This document shows, one piece after another, positions 1 to 10,808 of a DNA stretch of 64,000 nt. The stretch's first letter is position 1; each line of letters opens with the position of its first letter. Location of the stretch: positions 175,542,240 through 175,606,239 of the forward strand of contig NC_073625.1 of NCBI RefSeq assembly GCF_029407905.1. The letters are read 5' to 3'. Origin of the DNA: Bubalus kerabau (taxonomy: Eukaryota > Chordata > Mammalia > Artiodactyla > Bovidae). Made by a program: the position numbers and the translations under genes. The notes beneath the pieces were generated by a model, which saw nothing but the letters and a program-made list of their open reading frames with translations, had not been told where the DNA came from and ran no database searches.

Positions 1-278
1 ATATTCATTGGAAGGACTGATGCTGAAGCTGAAACTTCAATACTTTGGCCACCTGATGCGAAGAGCTGACTCATTTGAAAAGACCCTGATGCTGGGAAAG
101 ATTGAAGGCAGGAGGAGAAGGGGACAACAAAGGACGAGATGGTTGGATGGCATCACAGACTCAATGGACATGAGTTTGAGCAAGCTCTGGGAGTTGGTGA
201 CTGACAGGGAAGCCTGGCATGCTGCAGTCCATAGGGCTGCAAAGAGTCAGACATGAATGAGTGACTGAACTGAACTGA
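1..278 (+). mobile_element. BovB (RTE-type LINE) 3' end, cut by window edge
   Basis: The sequence matches the last part of BovB. The plus-strand frame at 8-256 gives the C-terminal BovB protein: a basic RRRRGQQRTRWLDG segment, then ITDSMDMSLSKLWELV. The element ends in the typical repeated ctgaact tail. Its 5' part lies outside the window. It sits against an older minus-strand L1 and probably inserted into it. This is a dead fragment, not a gene. Confidence 0.9.
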
Positions 279-280
279 AT

Positions 281-490
281 ATTCCATTGTATATATGTAC
301 CACATCTTCTTTATCCATACCTCTCTTGATGGACATTTAGTTTACTTACATGCCTTGGCTATTGTAAGTAGTGCTTCTATGAAAATTGGGGTGCATGAAT
401 CCTTTCAAATTATGGTTTTGTCCAGATATATGCCCAGGAGTGGGATTGCTGGGTCATATGGTAACTCTATTTTTAGTTTTTTGAGGAAGA
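281..490 (-). mobile_element. Old L1 fragment, ORF2 end / 3' UTR region
   Basis: In reverse complement this is the conserved mammalian L1 segment around the ORF2 C-terminus. Visible pieces include attccattgtatatatgtac and the later ccaggagtgggattgctggg. It is 5' truncated near 490 and interrupted on its left by the BovB tail. It is a decayed L1; the subfamily is not assigned. Confidence 0.75.
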
Positions 491-1282
491 AATTGATCCT
501 TAGTGATTAGAAACCTCATCTCTCCAGATCCTTCAAAACTCATGAGAAGAAGAGACTGAAAGAGGGGCTGAGTGAGGGATGGCTAGTCAGGGAAGGTCTG
601 ATTTGGCCGTAATTCATGGCTCCCTGTGTTGTAACACAGGGAGGCATCCCTGCAGGGTGTGGGGGTCTGAATTTTAGATCCCTTTTGTCCAGACGAAAGT
701 GTCCATGCAACTGGTCTTCTAGGCAGAGAACCTGCATGAAGCAGGCAGTTCTTTAATTTCCTCTCTGAAGGCAGAATCTCCCTTGTACCCTCAGCTTCAT
801 TTTCTGTCACTCAAAGAGGCAGCAATGAAATAGTGCTCAGAAAAATTACATTCCCAGCAATTTCAGAGTGTGCCTGGATCATGAAGCATGCACATAATTG
901 CTACTTCATAAAAGTTTGATAAATGAGACACAAAATATACAGCTACTGCCTCTGAACAGGGTAAGGGGCCTTATTCCAGGGGTCATTTTTGATAATGAAA
1001 ACCACAACTAATGAGTTTGATTACAGGATTCATTAATGGTAGTGAATGTTAAGAAACTAAAAATAAGCCACTCATCCTGGGGGAATTGAGAAAGCCACAT
1101 CAGTTCAAAGCCTGACTGGCCATGGGTTTCAAGGGAACTAGCTTCTGGACTCTGTTCTGGACCTCTGACCTTCCTGGATGACTTTGCTTAAGTCCCAGAC
1201 ACTTTTTCTACCTCACTTTCTCCAGTAGGAGAGCAGAGAATCACATTTCCCTCTTGATTCTCAGATACTAGTTCTGGGCCTA
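491..1282. other. Unassigned sequence, no gene seen
   Basis: I recognise no repeat family, exon or RNA here. Minus-strand frames of 65 and 75 codons at 540-810 have no recognisable motif. A short inverted repeat, ccctgtgttgtaacacaggg, lies near 622-641 but has no terminator or hairpin-RNA context. Confidence 0.4.
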
Positions 1283-1497
1283 GGTGGTGGTGGTGGCTTA
1301 GTTGCTAAGTCGTGTCCGACTCTTGCAACCCATGGACCGTAGCCTGCCAGACTCCTCTGTCCATGGGATTCTCCAGGCAAGACTACTGGAATGGGTTGCG
1401 ATTTCCTTCTCCAAAGGATCTTCCCAACCCAGGAATTGAACCCGGATCTCCTGTACTGCAGGCAGATGATTTGTCAACTGAGCTATGAGGGAAGCCC
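1283..1497 (-). mobile_element. Bov-tA SINE
   Basis: Reading the minus strand, the tRNA-Glu-like head starts with gggcttccctcatagctcag at the right edge and is followed by the BovB-derived body and tail. A short GGT repeat lies at its 3' side, 1283-1296. The copy is complete but diverged. The head resembles a pol III promoter (A and B boxes), but this is not a tRNA gene. Confidence 0.88.
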
Positions 1498-2026
1498 TCT
1501 GGGCCTAGAGTTTGCTGCAAAACAGGTCCCTTGGGTTGGAGCCATAGAGGGCCTGCTACCCAGTGGACTGCTCAGGATCAAGTTAGTGGCAATAACGGAT
1601 TTTCTATCCAGTTGTCTGGTTTCTCAACATAGCGGACAGGAGAGCAGTGGGGAAATGGAAGCACTTCCATCTCAAATAACAATTTCAAACTCCATAATGA
1701 TGAAGAATGGAATGAGTGCATGTGTGTATTTGAGCCTAAGTGGGAGTGTGTGGATGTACATATGAATGTGTGTTTCATGAGTGTTTATGGTGAATGTGCA
1801 TGAGTATGTGAGAGTATGGATGTGTGTGTGTGTGTATATCTGTGTATACTTGTATTAATTAGGAATCTGAGTGTGTTTGTGAGTGTGTGTTTACCTGCGT
1901 CTGTGTGTATACCAGTTTTGAGGTGTCCTGACTTTTACCCTCTCTTAGTGGGCTTGCCTCCTGCTTGTCTTTATCTCCTTGGACTATCCTCACAGTAGCC
2001 CCAAGAGGCAGTTCAATAATGCAAGC
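1498..2026. repeat. GT-rich low-complexity tract within unassigned DNA
   Basis: From about 1715 to 1910 the plus strand is an imperfect TG-rich tract with runs such as gtgtgtgtgtgtg and interspersed tgagtatg units. The flanks at 1498-1714 and 1911-2026 hold nothing I recognise. Small frames across the tract are compositional artefacts. Confidence 0.6.
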
Positions 2027-2204
2027 TGAAAGACATGGAAACAACCTAAATATCCACTGGCAGATGAATAGATAGACAAGATGTGGAACATATATACAAT
2101 GGAATAGTACTCAACCATAATAAAGAATGAAATGAACCTAGAGATTTATCATACAAAGGGAAGTAAATCAAACAGAGAAAAACACTATATGATATCTTTT
2201 ACAT
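2027..2204 (+). mobile_element. Old L1, left segment of a nested locus
   Basis: The text follows the common L1 ORF2-end consensus: gacatggaaacaacctaaat, then a diverged form of caatggaatactactcagcc. It continues at 2426-2660 and 3102-3253, so two later insertions split one L1. No coding potential remains. Confidence 0.8.
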
Positions 2205-2425
2205 GTGTGCATGCTAAGTTGCTTCAGTCGTGTCTAACTCTTGCAACCCCATGGACTGTAGCCCACCAGGTTCCTGTGTTCATGGGATTTCCCAGACAAG
2301 AATACTGGAGTTGGTTGCCAGGCCCTCCTCCAGGGGATCTTCCAGACCCTAGATCAAATCTGCATCTCTTATGTCTTCTGCATTGGCAGGTGGGTTCTTT
2401 ATCACTAGCGCCAGCTGGGAAGCCC
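2205..2425 (-). mobile_element. Bov-tA SINE nested in L1
   Basis: The copy is full length and reversed, ending on its right in the head sequence agctgggaagccc. It interrupts the L1 between 2204 and 2426. Only a short local match (atgatat) is visible as a possible TSD. Confidence 0.87.
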
Positions 2426-2660
2426 ATGATATATGGTACCATATGATATATCAATACCATATGATATCTCCTATATGTGGAATCTAAAGTATGAAATAAA
2501 TGAACTTATTTATGAAACCCAGACAGACTAACAGACATAAAAACCAAACTATGTTTACCAAAGGGGAAAGAAGTAGGGAAAGCATTAATTAGGAGTTTGG
2601 GATTAGCAGATGTAAACTATTACATACTGAATGGATAAACAACAAGGTCCTACTGTATAA
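2426..2660 (+). mobile_element. Old L1, middle segment of the nested locus
   Basis: This continues the L1 3' region, with text such as atgtggaatctaaagtatga and ggataaacaacaaggtccta. It breaks at ctactgtata, exactly where BovB begins, and resumes after 3101. Confidence 0.8.
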
Positions 2661-3101
2661 TTCAATTCAGTTCAGTTCAGTCACTCAGTCGTGTCCGACT
2701 CTTTGCAATCCCATGAACTGCAGCACGCCAGGCCTCCCTGTCTATCACCAACTCCCGGAGCCTACCCAAACTCATGTCCATGGAGTTGGTGATGCTATCC
2801 AATCATCTCATCCTCTGTCGTCCCCTTCTCCTCCTGCCCTCAATCTTTCCCAGAATCAGGGTCTTTTCAAGTGAGTCAGCTCTCCACATCAGGTAGCCAA
2901 AGTACTGGAGTTTCAGCTGCAACATCAGTCCTTCCAGTGAACACCCAGGGCTGATCTCCTTCAGAATGGACTGGTTGGATCTCCTTGCAGTCCAAGGGAC
3001 TCTCAAGAGTCTTCTCCAACACCACAGTTCAAAAGCATCAATTCTTCGGTGCTCAGCTTTCTTCACAGTCCAACTCTCACATCCATACATGACTACTGGA
3101 A
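2661..3101 (-). mobile_element. BovB 3' fragment nested in L1
   Basis: A 5'-truncated BovB in reverse. Its tail (ttcagttcagttcag) is at the left and the sequence reads up into the C-terminal coding region. The minus frame at 3090-2803 encodes YGCESWTVKKAEHRRIDAFE, then a WCWRRLLRVPWTARR block, typical of BovB. It splits the L1 consensus between ctactgtata and gcagggaactatattc. Confidence 0.92.
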
Positions 3102-3253
3102 GTGCAGGGAACTATATTCAATATCCTCTGTTAAACCATAATGGAAAAGAATATGAAAAAGAACATATGTATATGTATAACTAAATCAGTTTGCTGTACA
3201 GTAGAAATTAACACTATAAATCAAATATACTTCAGTAAAATTTAAAAAAAAAA
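3102..3253 (+). mobile_element. Old L1, 3' end of the nested locus
   Basis: Final L1 3' UTR: gggaactatattcaatatcc, then an aaaagaatatgaaaaagaac block and the closing aatatacttcagtaaaattt followed by an A-run. The same end occurs at 20874-21081, so this L1 subfamily is present at least twice in the window. Confidence 0.82.
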
Positions 3254-3703
3254 TGCAGGCTGAGGTGTGTGTGCAATTTGTAACAGCCTTTCAAAGCAAA
3301 TCGTTTGAGGCAGAAGACCCCAGCATTATAAAAGCAATACTATGTCCAGTCTGTTCATATGTTGTTGATTCTGCAGAGGCCAAGGCAAGCTGTGGCCCAA
3401 AACTGAAGACCCTGTCAGCTGGAGAAAACAGAAAAGTTTTATGCTTACAAAAGGGCCAATTATTTCCAGGCCACAAACAGCTACATTATTAATGCTTAGC
3501 CAATAAAAGTTTTCATTTAAAAAAAATGCCCAAGTGTTTTATGAAGACCTGAATATACTGGACCTGAGTCCATTCAAGATTTAACTATGAGATGTGAACA
3601 GATGCTTTCAGCAGGATGAACTGAGGCTGAAGATGTCCTTACACCCAAACAACTGTTTGCAGACAGTAGCAGTCTTCACCACCCCCAGGATTTCAGTAGG
3701 CCC
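3254..3703. other. Unassigned sequence, no gene seen
   Basis: No recognised repeat or RNA. A plus-strand frame of 79 codons at 3253-3492 starts inside the L1 poly-A tail and has no family motif, so I do not call it. A short A-run lies near 3517. Confidence 0.4.
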
Positions 3704-3872
3704 TTCAGTTCACTTCAGTCACTCAGTCGTGTCTGACTCTTTGTAACTCCATAGACTGCAGCACCCCAGGCTTCCCTGTCCAATACCAACTCCCAGAGCT
3801 TGCTCAAACTCATGTCCATAGACTCAGTGATGCCATCCAACCACCTCATTTTGTCATCCCCTTATCCTCCTG
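3704..3872 (-). mobile_element. Short BovB 3' fragment
   Basis: Tail ttcagttcacttcagtcact followed by about 150 bp of the terminal BovB sequence in reverse, cut off abruptly at cttatcctcctg. It is diverged from the other copies and strongly 5' truncated. Confidence 0.9.
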
Positions 3873-4640
3873 TTTTTGGATGAAAAAAAGCCCTTATCAA
3901 AGAAGGAATCACCATCTGAGACTGAGAATGGACAGGTCGTGTATGAATGTTCCATGAAGACGAGGAATGATGTCCGTGGGCTGAGAGGATGAAGCAAAAC
4001 CTCCTCAGTTCCAACTTCCAACTTGGTGTCTGGATGTAGCAGATGCACAAAAGCTTTTATAAATTAAGTGAATACATGATTAGATGGATCAATCAATCAA
4101 ATACTGTTAAGAAAGAAAAACAACGAATCCCATCCTGGTTTATGGAATACTTTTATTCAAATGAGTCTTGCCACATGATGCTTTTATCGTTAAGCCTGCA
4201 TGATCCCAGAAATGATAGGTTTTTCCAGAAGAAATTCTAATAACAAAATAATGATTTTCAAGTACCAATGTCTTTGCTGCCAAAGGGACCAAATGCTATG
4301 AATAAGTCTGATGTGAATGTAGTGCTTTCTATTGCACAGTGACTGCTTGTCGTAAAGATATCTAAAACATTTTGATACAATTCAACTACTTTTTGTTGAG
4401 CAACAAGTGTGTTGGGGGCTCAGCAGCCATAATACCTAGCAGAAAGACAAGATTCATTCCTTACTATAGAGCTCCATGGGTCCTTACTCAGAACCTATTA
4501 ACACACAATCTTTGTAATCTGGGAGATCTGCGCTCCAGGGCACAGTTTCATCACTTTAAGGTAGAAGGTAGATTGCTAGAGATAGGCAGAGTGAAACTGA
4601 CAAGAAATGGTATCATACATGAAAAGGAAGAAGAAGTGAG
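3873..4640. other. Mostly unassigned; possible L2 remnant near 4380-4475
   Basis: No gene is seen. Around 4380-4475 the text (tttgttgagcaacaagtgtg, then attcattccttactatagag) resembles a reversed, heavily decayed L2 3' region, which I hold with low confidence. The rest is unassigned. Confidence 0.35.
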
Positions 4641-4800
4641 TCAATGAAAAAATCTCTAAGATGTATTAGTGTGAAAGGCAAGGTAGAGAAAATGTGTAGT
4701 ATGCTACCAATATCTACAAAAGGAGGGTTTATAAATACACAAAACAGATTTACTTATATTAAGAGCTAGCTATCCTTAAATATACCTTGCTTTAGAGATT
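4641..4800 (+). mobile_element. Old L1 3' fragment (L1M/HAL1 type)
   Basis: The text resembles the old L1 segment after ORF2: an aatctctaagatgtattagtg block, then tgtgtagtatgctaccaata. It is short, diverged and non-coding. Confidence 0.55.
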
Positions 4801-5142
4801 TAATTTTGAAACCATGTAAATATTTTACCTAAGATGAAATAAAATTGAATTTTAGAAAAGAAATCCCTTAAAATCAAAATGAAATAAGTGAATTTAACTC
4901 TGTACTCAGTTGTTAGCATAACCACACAGAGAGGGATTATTCCCTGTGATTCTAAAACACAGCAATTTGACTCTACATCCATCCTTAGTGAAATATATCT
5001 TAAAGAAAAAGAGAACTCCAAAAGATTTGTATTGCTATTCTCAGACTGTTGTGTATGTGGAGTGCAGTAGAGCAAATGAGTCATGATCTGGTGACTTTGA
5101 GAAATAGTATTTGCAATATGAGAGGAAAAAACATATACATGT
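4801..5142. other. AT-rich unassigned sequence
   Basis: No recognised repeat or exon. A minus-strand frame of 116 codons (5150-4800) is hydrophobic and AT-driven with no motif. The next element's 5' target-site duplication begins at 5143. Confidence 0.4.
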
Positions 5143-5157
5143 AAGATCAATGAGGTT
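5143..5157. repeat. 5' target-site duplication of the 5.5-kb L1
   Basis: aagatcaatgaggtt here matches aagattaatgaggtt at 10669-10683 in 14 of 15 positions. The pair brackets the L1 and marks its insertion limits. Confidence 0.85.
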
Positions 5158-5365
5158 CAAAACTCACTACTGGACACTTCATTGCACTCCAGAGAGAAGA
5201 GATCCAGCTCCACCCACCAGAACACCGATGCAAGCTTCCCTAACCAGGAAACCTTGACAAGCCACTTGTCCAACCCCACCCACAGGGAGGAACCTCTACA
5301 ATAAAGAAGAACCACAAACTTCCAGCATACAGAAAAACCACCCCAAGCACAGCAATATAATCAAT

Positions 5366-6294
5366 ATGAAAAGCCAGAGAAATATTCAACAGGTAAAGGA
5401 ACATGATAAATGCCCACCAAACCAAACAAAAGAAGAGGAGGTAAGGAGTCTACCTGAAAAAGAATTCAGAATAATGATAGTAAAAATGATCCAAAATCTT
5501 GAAAACAAAATGGAGTTACAGATAAATAGTCTGGAGACAAGGATTGAGAAGATGCAATAAATGTTTAACAAGGACCTAGAAGAAATAAAAAGGGGTCAAT
5601 CAATAATGAATAATGCAATAACTGAGATCAAAAACACTCTGGAGAGAACCAACAGTAGAATAACTGAGGCAGAAGATAAGATAAGTGAGGTGGAAGATAG
5701 AATGATGGAAATAAATGAAGCAGAGAGGAAAAAAATAAAAAAGAATTAAAAGAAATGAGGACAACCTCAGAGACCTCTGTGACAATGTCAAACACCCCAA
5801 CATTCAAAACATGGGAGTACCAGAAGAAGAAGACAAAAAGAAAGGCCATGAGAAAATACTTGAGGAGACAATAGTCAAAAATTTCCCTAAAATGGGGAAG
5901 GAAATAGCCACCCAAGTCCAAGAAACTCAGAGAGTCCCAAACAGGATAAACCCAAGGCAAAACACCTTAAGACATATATTAATCAAATTAAAGAAGATCA
6001 AACACAAAGAACAAATATTAAAAGCATCAAGGGAAAAACAACAAATAATACACAAGGGGATTCCCATAAAGATAACAGCTGATCTTTCAATAGAAACTCT
6101 TCAGGCCAGAAGGGAATGGCAGGACATACTTAACGTGATGAAAAAAAAAAAACCTACAACCCAGATTACTGTAACCAGCAAGGATCTCATTTAAATATGA
6201 AGGAGAAATCAAAAGCTTTACAGACAAGCAAAAGCTGAGAGAATTCAACACTACCAAACCAGCTCTTCAACAAATGCTAAAGGATCTTCTCTAG
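5366..6294 (+). pseudogene. L1 ORF1 relic (RNA-binding chaperone)
   Basis: In active L1s ORF1p is a trimeric RNA-binding protein that coats L1 RNA in cytoplasmic particles. The start at 5366 gives MKSQRNIQQVKEHDKCPPNQ. A coiled-coil-rich, heptad-like E/K/I/L stretch follows (5460-5720), then the RNA-binding part with GVPEEE near 5814 and the conserved LQARREWQ near 6105. The reading is broken by an in-frame TAA at 5558, another stop at 5747, a frameshift before 5811 and a stop at 6192. The original terminator is at 6292-6294. The length matches an ordinary ORF1, so decay was by point changes and small indels, not large deletions. Confidence 0.88.
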
Positions 6295-6345
6295 ACAGGA
6301 AACACAGAAAAGGTGTATAAACTCGAACCCAAAACAGCAAAGTAA

Positions 6346-9300
6346 ATGGCAACGGCATTATACTTATTAATAATTATCTTAAATGTAAATGAGTTGAATG
6401 CCCCAACCAAAAGACAAAGACTGGCTGAATGGATACAAAAACAAGACCCCTATATATGCTGTCTACAAGAGACCCACCTCAAAACAAGGGACACATACAG
6501 ACTGAAAGTGAAGGGCTGGAAAAAGATAGTTCACACAAATGGAGACCAAAAGAAAGAAGAAGTAGCAATACTCATATAAGATAAAATGAACTTTGAAATA
6601 AAGGCCATGAAAAGAGACAAAGAAGGACCTTACATAATGATCAAAGTATCAATCCAAGAAGAAGATATAACAATTATAAATATATATGTACCCAACATAA
6701 GAGCACCACAATATGTAAGGCAAATGCTAACAAGTATGAAAGGGGAAATTACAGTAACACAATAATAGTGGGAGACTTTAATACCCCACTCACACCTACA
6801 GATAGATCAACTAAACAGAGAATTAGCAAGGAAACACAAAGTTTAAATGATACAATGGACCAGTTAGACCTAATTGATATCTATAGGCCATTTCACCCAA
6901 AAACAATGAATTTCACCTTTTTCTCAAGTGCACACAGAACATTCTCCAGGATAGATCACATCCTGGGCTAAAAATCTATCCTTGGTAAACTAAAAAATAC
7001 TGAAATAATTCCAAGCATCTTTTCTGATCACAATGCAGTTAGATTAGATGTCAACTACAGGGGGAAAAAACTACCAAAAATACAAACATATGGAAGCTAA
7101 ACAACACACTTCTGAATAACCAACAAATCACAGAAAATATTAAAAAAAAGAAATCAAAATATGCATAAAATCGAATGAAAATGAAAACACAACAACCCAA
7201 AACTTATGGGATTCAGTAAAAGCAGTGCTAAGGGAAAGGTTCATAGCAATACAAGCTTACCTCAACAAACAGGAGAAAAATCAAATAAATAACCTAACTC
7301 TACACCTAAAGCAACTAGGAAAAGAATAAATGAAGAACCCCAGGGTTAGTAGAAAGAAAGAAATCATAAAAGTTAGGACAGAAATAAATGAAAAAGAAAC
7401 AAAGGAGACCATAGCAAAAAATCAACAAAGCTAAAAGCTGGTTCTTTGAGAAAATAAATCAAATAAACAAACCACTAGCCAGACTCATCAAGAAAAAAAA
7501 AAAGGAGAAGAAGAATCAAATCAACAAAATTAGAAATGAAAATGGAAAAATCACAACAGACAAAACAGAAATACAAAGGATCATAAGAGACTATTATCAG
7601 CAACAATATGCCAATAAAATGGACAACTTGGAAGAAATGGACAAATTCTTAGAAAAGTATAACTTTCCAAAACTGAACCAGAAAGAAATAGAAAATCTTA
7701 ACAGACCCATCACAGGCACAGAAATCGAAACTGTAATCAGAAATCTTCCAACAAACAAAAGCCCAGGACCAGACGGCTTCACAGCCGAATTCTACCAAAA
7801 ATTTAGAGAAGAGCTAACACCTATCCTACTCAAACTCTTCCAGAAAATTTCAGAGGACGGTAAACTGCCAAACTCATTCTATGAGGCCGCCATCATCCTA
7901 ATACCAAAACCAGACAAAGAGCCACCAAAAAAGAAAACTACAGACCAATATCACTGATGAACATAGATGCAAAAATCCTTAACAAAATTCTAGCAAACAG
8001 AATCCAACAACGTATTAAAAAGATCATACATCATGACCACGTGGGCTTTATCCCAGGGATGCAAGGGTTCTTCAATATTTGTAAATCAATCAATGTGATA
8101 CACTACATTAACAAATTGAAAGATAAAAACCATATGATTATTTCAATAGATGCAGAGAAAGCCTTTGACAAAATTCAATATTGATTTATGATAAAAAAAA
8201 AAAAAAACCTCCAGAAAGCAGGCATGGAAGGAACAAACCTCACCCTAATAAAAGCCATATATGATAAACCCACAGCAAACATTATCCTCAATGGTGAAAA
8301 ATTGAAAGCATTTCCCCTAAAGTCAGGAACAAGACAAGGGTGTGCACTCTCATCACTACTATTCAACAATTTTGGAAGTTTTAGCCACAGCATTCAGAGA
8401 AGAAAAAGAAATAAAAGGAATCCAGATTGGAAAAGAAGAAGTGAAACTCTCACTGCTTGCAGATGACATGATCCTCTACATAGAAAAGCCTAAAGACTCC
8501 ACCAGAAAATTACTAGAGGTAATTAATGAATATAGTAAAGTTGCAGGATATAAAATCAACACACAGAAATCCCTTGCATTCCTATATGCTATCAATGAGA
8601 AAACAGAAAGAGAAATTAAGGAAACAATTCCATTCACCATTGCAACAAAAAGAATAAAATACTTAAGAATAAATCTATCTAAAGAAATAAAAGACCTATA
8701 TATAGAAAACTATAAAACACTGGTGAAAGAAATCATAGATGACACAAGTAGAGAAATATACCATGTTCATAGATCGGAAGAATCAATATAGTGAAAATGA
8801 GTATACTACCCAAAGCAATCTATAGATTCAATGCAATCCCTATCAAGCTACCAATGGTATTTTTCTCAGAACTAGAACAAATAATTTCACAATTTGTATG
8901 GAAATACAAAAAACCTCGAATAGCCAAAGCGATCTTGAGAAAGAAGAATGGAACTGGAGGAATCAACCTGCCTGACTTCAGGCTCTACTACAAAGCTATA
9001 CTATACTATAGTCATCAAGACAGTATGGTACTGGCACAAAGACAAAAATATAGATCAATGGAACAAAATTGAAAGCCCAGAGATAAATCCACACACCTAT
9101 GGACACATTATCTTTGACAAAGGAAGCAAAAATATACAATGGAGAAAAGACAATCTCTTTAACAAGTGGTGCTGGGAAAACTGGTCAACCACTTGTAAAA
9201 GAATAGAACTAGAACACTTTCTAACACCATACCCAAAAATAAACTCAAAATGGATTAAAGATCTAAATGTAAGACCAGAAACTATAAAACTCCTAGAGCA

Positions 9301-10186
9301 AAACATAGGCAAAACACTCTCTGACATATATCACAGCAGGATTCTCTATGACCCACCTCCCAGAATATTAGAAATAAAAGCAAAAATAAACAAATGGGAC
9401 CTAATTCAACTTAAAAGCTTTTGCACGACAAAGGAAACTATAAGCAAGGTGAAATGACATCCTTCAGAATGGGAGAAAATAATAGCAAATGAAGCAACTG
9501 ACAAAGAATTGATCTGAAAAATATACAAGCAGCTCCTGCAGCTCAATTCCAGAAAAATAAACGACCCAATCAAAAAATGGGCCAAAGAACTAAACAGACA
9601 TTTCTCCAAAGAAGACATACAGATGACTAACAGACACATGAAAAGATGTTCAACATCACTCATTATCAGGGAAATGCAAATCAAAACCACAATGAGGTAC
9701 CATCTCACACCAGTCAGAATGGCTGCTATCCAAAAGTCTACAAACAACAAATGCTGGAGAGGGTGTGGAGAAAAGGGAACCCTCTTACTCTGTTGGTGGG
9801 AATTCAAACTAGTATAGTCACTATGGAGAACAGTGTGGAGATTCCTTTAAAAACTGGAAATAGAACTGCCATACAACCCAGCAATCCCACTGCTGGGCAT
9901 TCACACCGAGGAAACCAGAATTGAAAGAGACACATGTATTCCAATGTTCATTGCAGCACTCTTTACGATAGCCAGGACATGGGAGCAATCTAGATGTCCA
10001 CCAGCAGACGAACGGATAAGAAAGCTGTGGTACATATACACAATGAAATATTACTCAGCTATTAAAAAGAATGCATTTGAATCAGTGCTAATGAGGTGGA
10101 TGAAACTGGAGCCTATTATACAGAGTGAAGTAAGTCAGAAAGAAAAACACAAATACAGTATATTAACCCATATATATGGAATTTAG
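6346..10186 (+). pseudogene. L1 ORF2 relic (endonuclease plus reverse transcriptase)
   Basis: The span of about 1280 codons equals a normal L1 ORF2 but has at least six frame changes plus stops. The N-terminal APE-type endonuclease is recognisable by LNVNELN at the start, LQETHL near 6465, GDFNTPLT near 6771 and SRIDHILG near 6948. The reverse transcriptase follows: ILIPKPDK near 7900, VGFIPGMQG near 8040, ISIDAEKAFDKIQ near 8140 and the catalytic LADDM near 8456. The C-terminal Cys motif near 9750 reads CWRGC, then LLCWWEF. The expected His is Leu and the last Cys is Phe, so the motif is lost. The frame ends HIYGI-stop at 10184-10186. Confidence 0.9.
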
Positions 10187-10668
10187 AAAGATGACATCAA
10201 TGACCCTATACGCGAGACAGCAAAAGAGACACAGATGTATAGAACAGTCTTTTGGACTCTGTGGGAGAGGGAGAGGGTGGGATAATTTGGGAGAATGGCA
10301 TTGAAACATGTATAATATCATATAAGAAACGAATCACCAGTCCAGGTTCGATGCATGATACAGGATGCTCGGGGCTGGTGCACTGGGATGACCCAGAGGG
10401 ATGGTACAGGGAAGGAGGTGGGAGGGGGGTTCAGGATTGGGAACACGTGTATACCCATGACAGATTCATGTTGATGTATGGCAAAACCAATACAATATTG
10501 TAAAGTAATTAGCCTCCAATTAAAATAAATAAATTTAAATTTAAAAAATTATTGAAAAGGATAGGAGAAAATATACTAAAATGCTTTAACAACAACAACA
10601 AAAAAAAACCACTACAATATTGTAAAGTAATTAGCCTCCAATTAAAATAAATTAATTAATTTTTTAAA
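10187..10668 (+). mobile_element. L1 3' UTR with a duplicated 3' terminus
   Basis: The first terminus (accaatacaatattgtaaag) near 10489 is followed by an A/T-rich tail. About 60 bp of other sequence comes next, ending in an (AAC)n/poly-A stretch near 10590-10608, and then a second terminus of a slightly different type (accactacaatattgtaaag) near 10610. The outer TSD starts only after the second terminus, which suggests one insertion event. Confidence 0.8.
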
Positions 10669-10683
10669 AAGATTAATGAGGTT
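10669..10683. repeat. 3' target-site duplication of the 5.5-kb L1
   Basis: aagattaatgaggtt pairs with 5143-5157 with a single C/T difference. Confidence 0.85.
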
Positions 10684-10747
10684 AAGTAGTTCTATAGTCC
10701 TAAAACTTAATTGGTAGCTGCAGTATTAACTTCTAGTATATCTTCAA

Positions 10748-10763
10748 TATATATATATATATG
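10748..10763. repeat. (AT)n microsatellite
   Basis: A short uninterrupted AT dinucleotide run just downstream of the L1. Confidence 0.8.
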
Positions 10764-10780
10764 CATTTTTCCTATATGAA

Positions 10781-10808
10781 TTATTTACCATCTGAGCCAC
10801 CAGGGAAG
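10781..10808 (-). mobile_element. 28-bp scrap of a Bov-tA head
   Basis: Matches the tRNA-like head end of Bov-tA in reverse (taccatctgagccaccaggg) almost perfectly, with no body attached. It is either a deletion remnant or an extremely truncated copy. Confidence 0.6.

Larger units (their letters stand above)
5158..10668 (+). mobile_element. Nearly complete ruminant L1 (about 5.5 kb), TSD-flanked
   Basis: The element begins about 200 bp upstream of ORF1, inside the 5' UTR. It carries a decayed ORF1 (5366-6294), a decayed ORF2 (6346-10186) and a 3' UTR ending in the ruminant L1 terminus (ttgtaaagtaattagcctcc). It is bounded by a 15-bp TSD with one mismatch. Both ORFs have stops and frame changes, so it cannot mobilise autonomously. 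The 3' terminus is present twice, at about 10485-10545 and 10610-10665. Confidence 0.93.

Noticed and set aside
8..256. 82-codon plus frame as a host gene
   Set aside because: It is the C-terminal piece of the BovB protein.
622..641. Inverted repeat as a terminator or hairpin RNA
   Set aside because: Isolated short palindrome with no transcript context. Rho-independent terminators do not apply to this genome.
5366..10186. Active autonomous L1
   Set aside because: Both ORFs contain stops and several frame changes, and the ORF2 Cys motif has lost two ligands.
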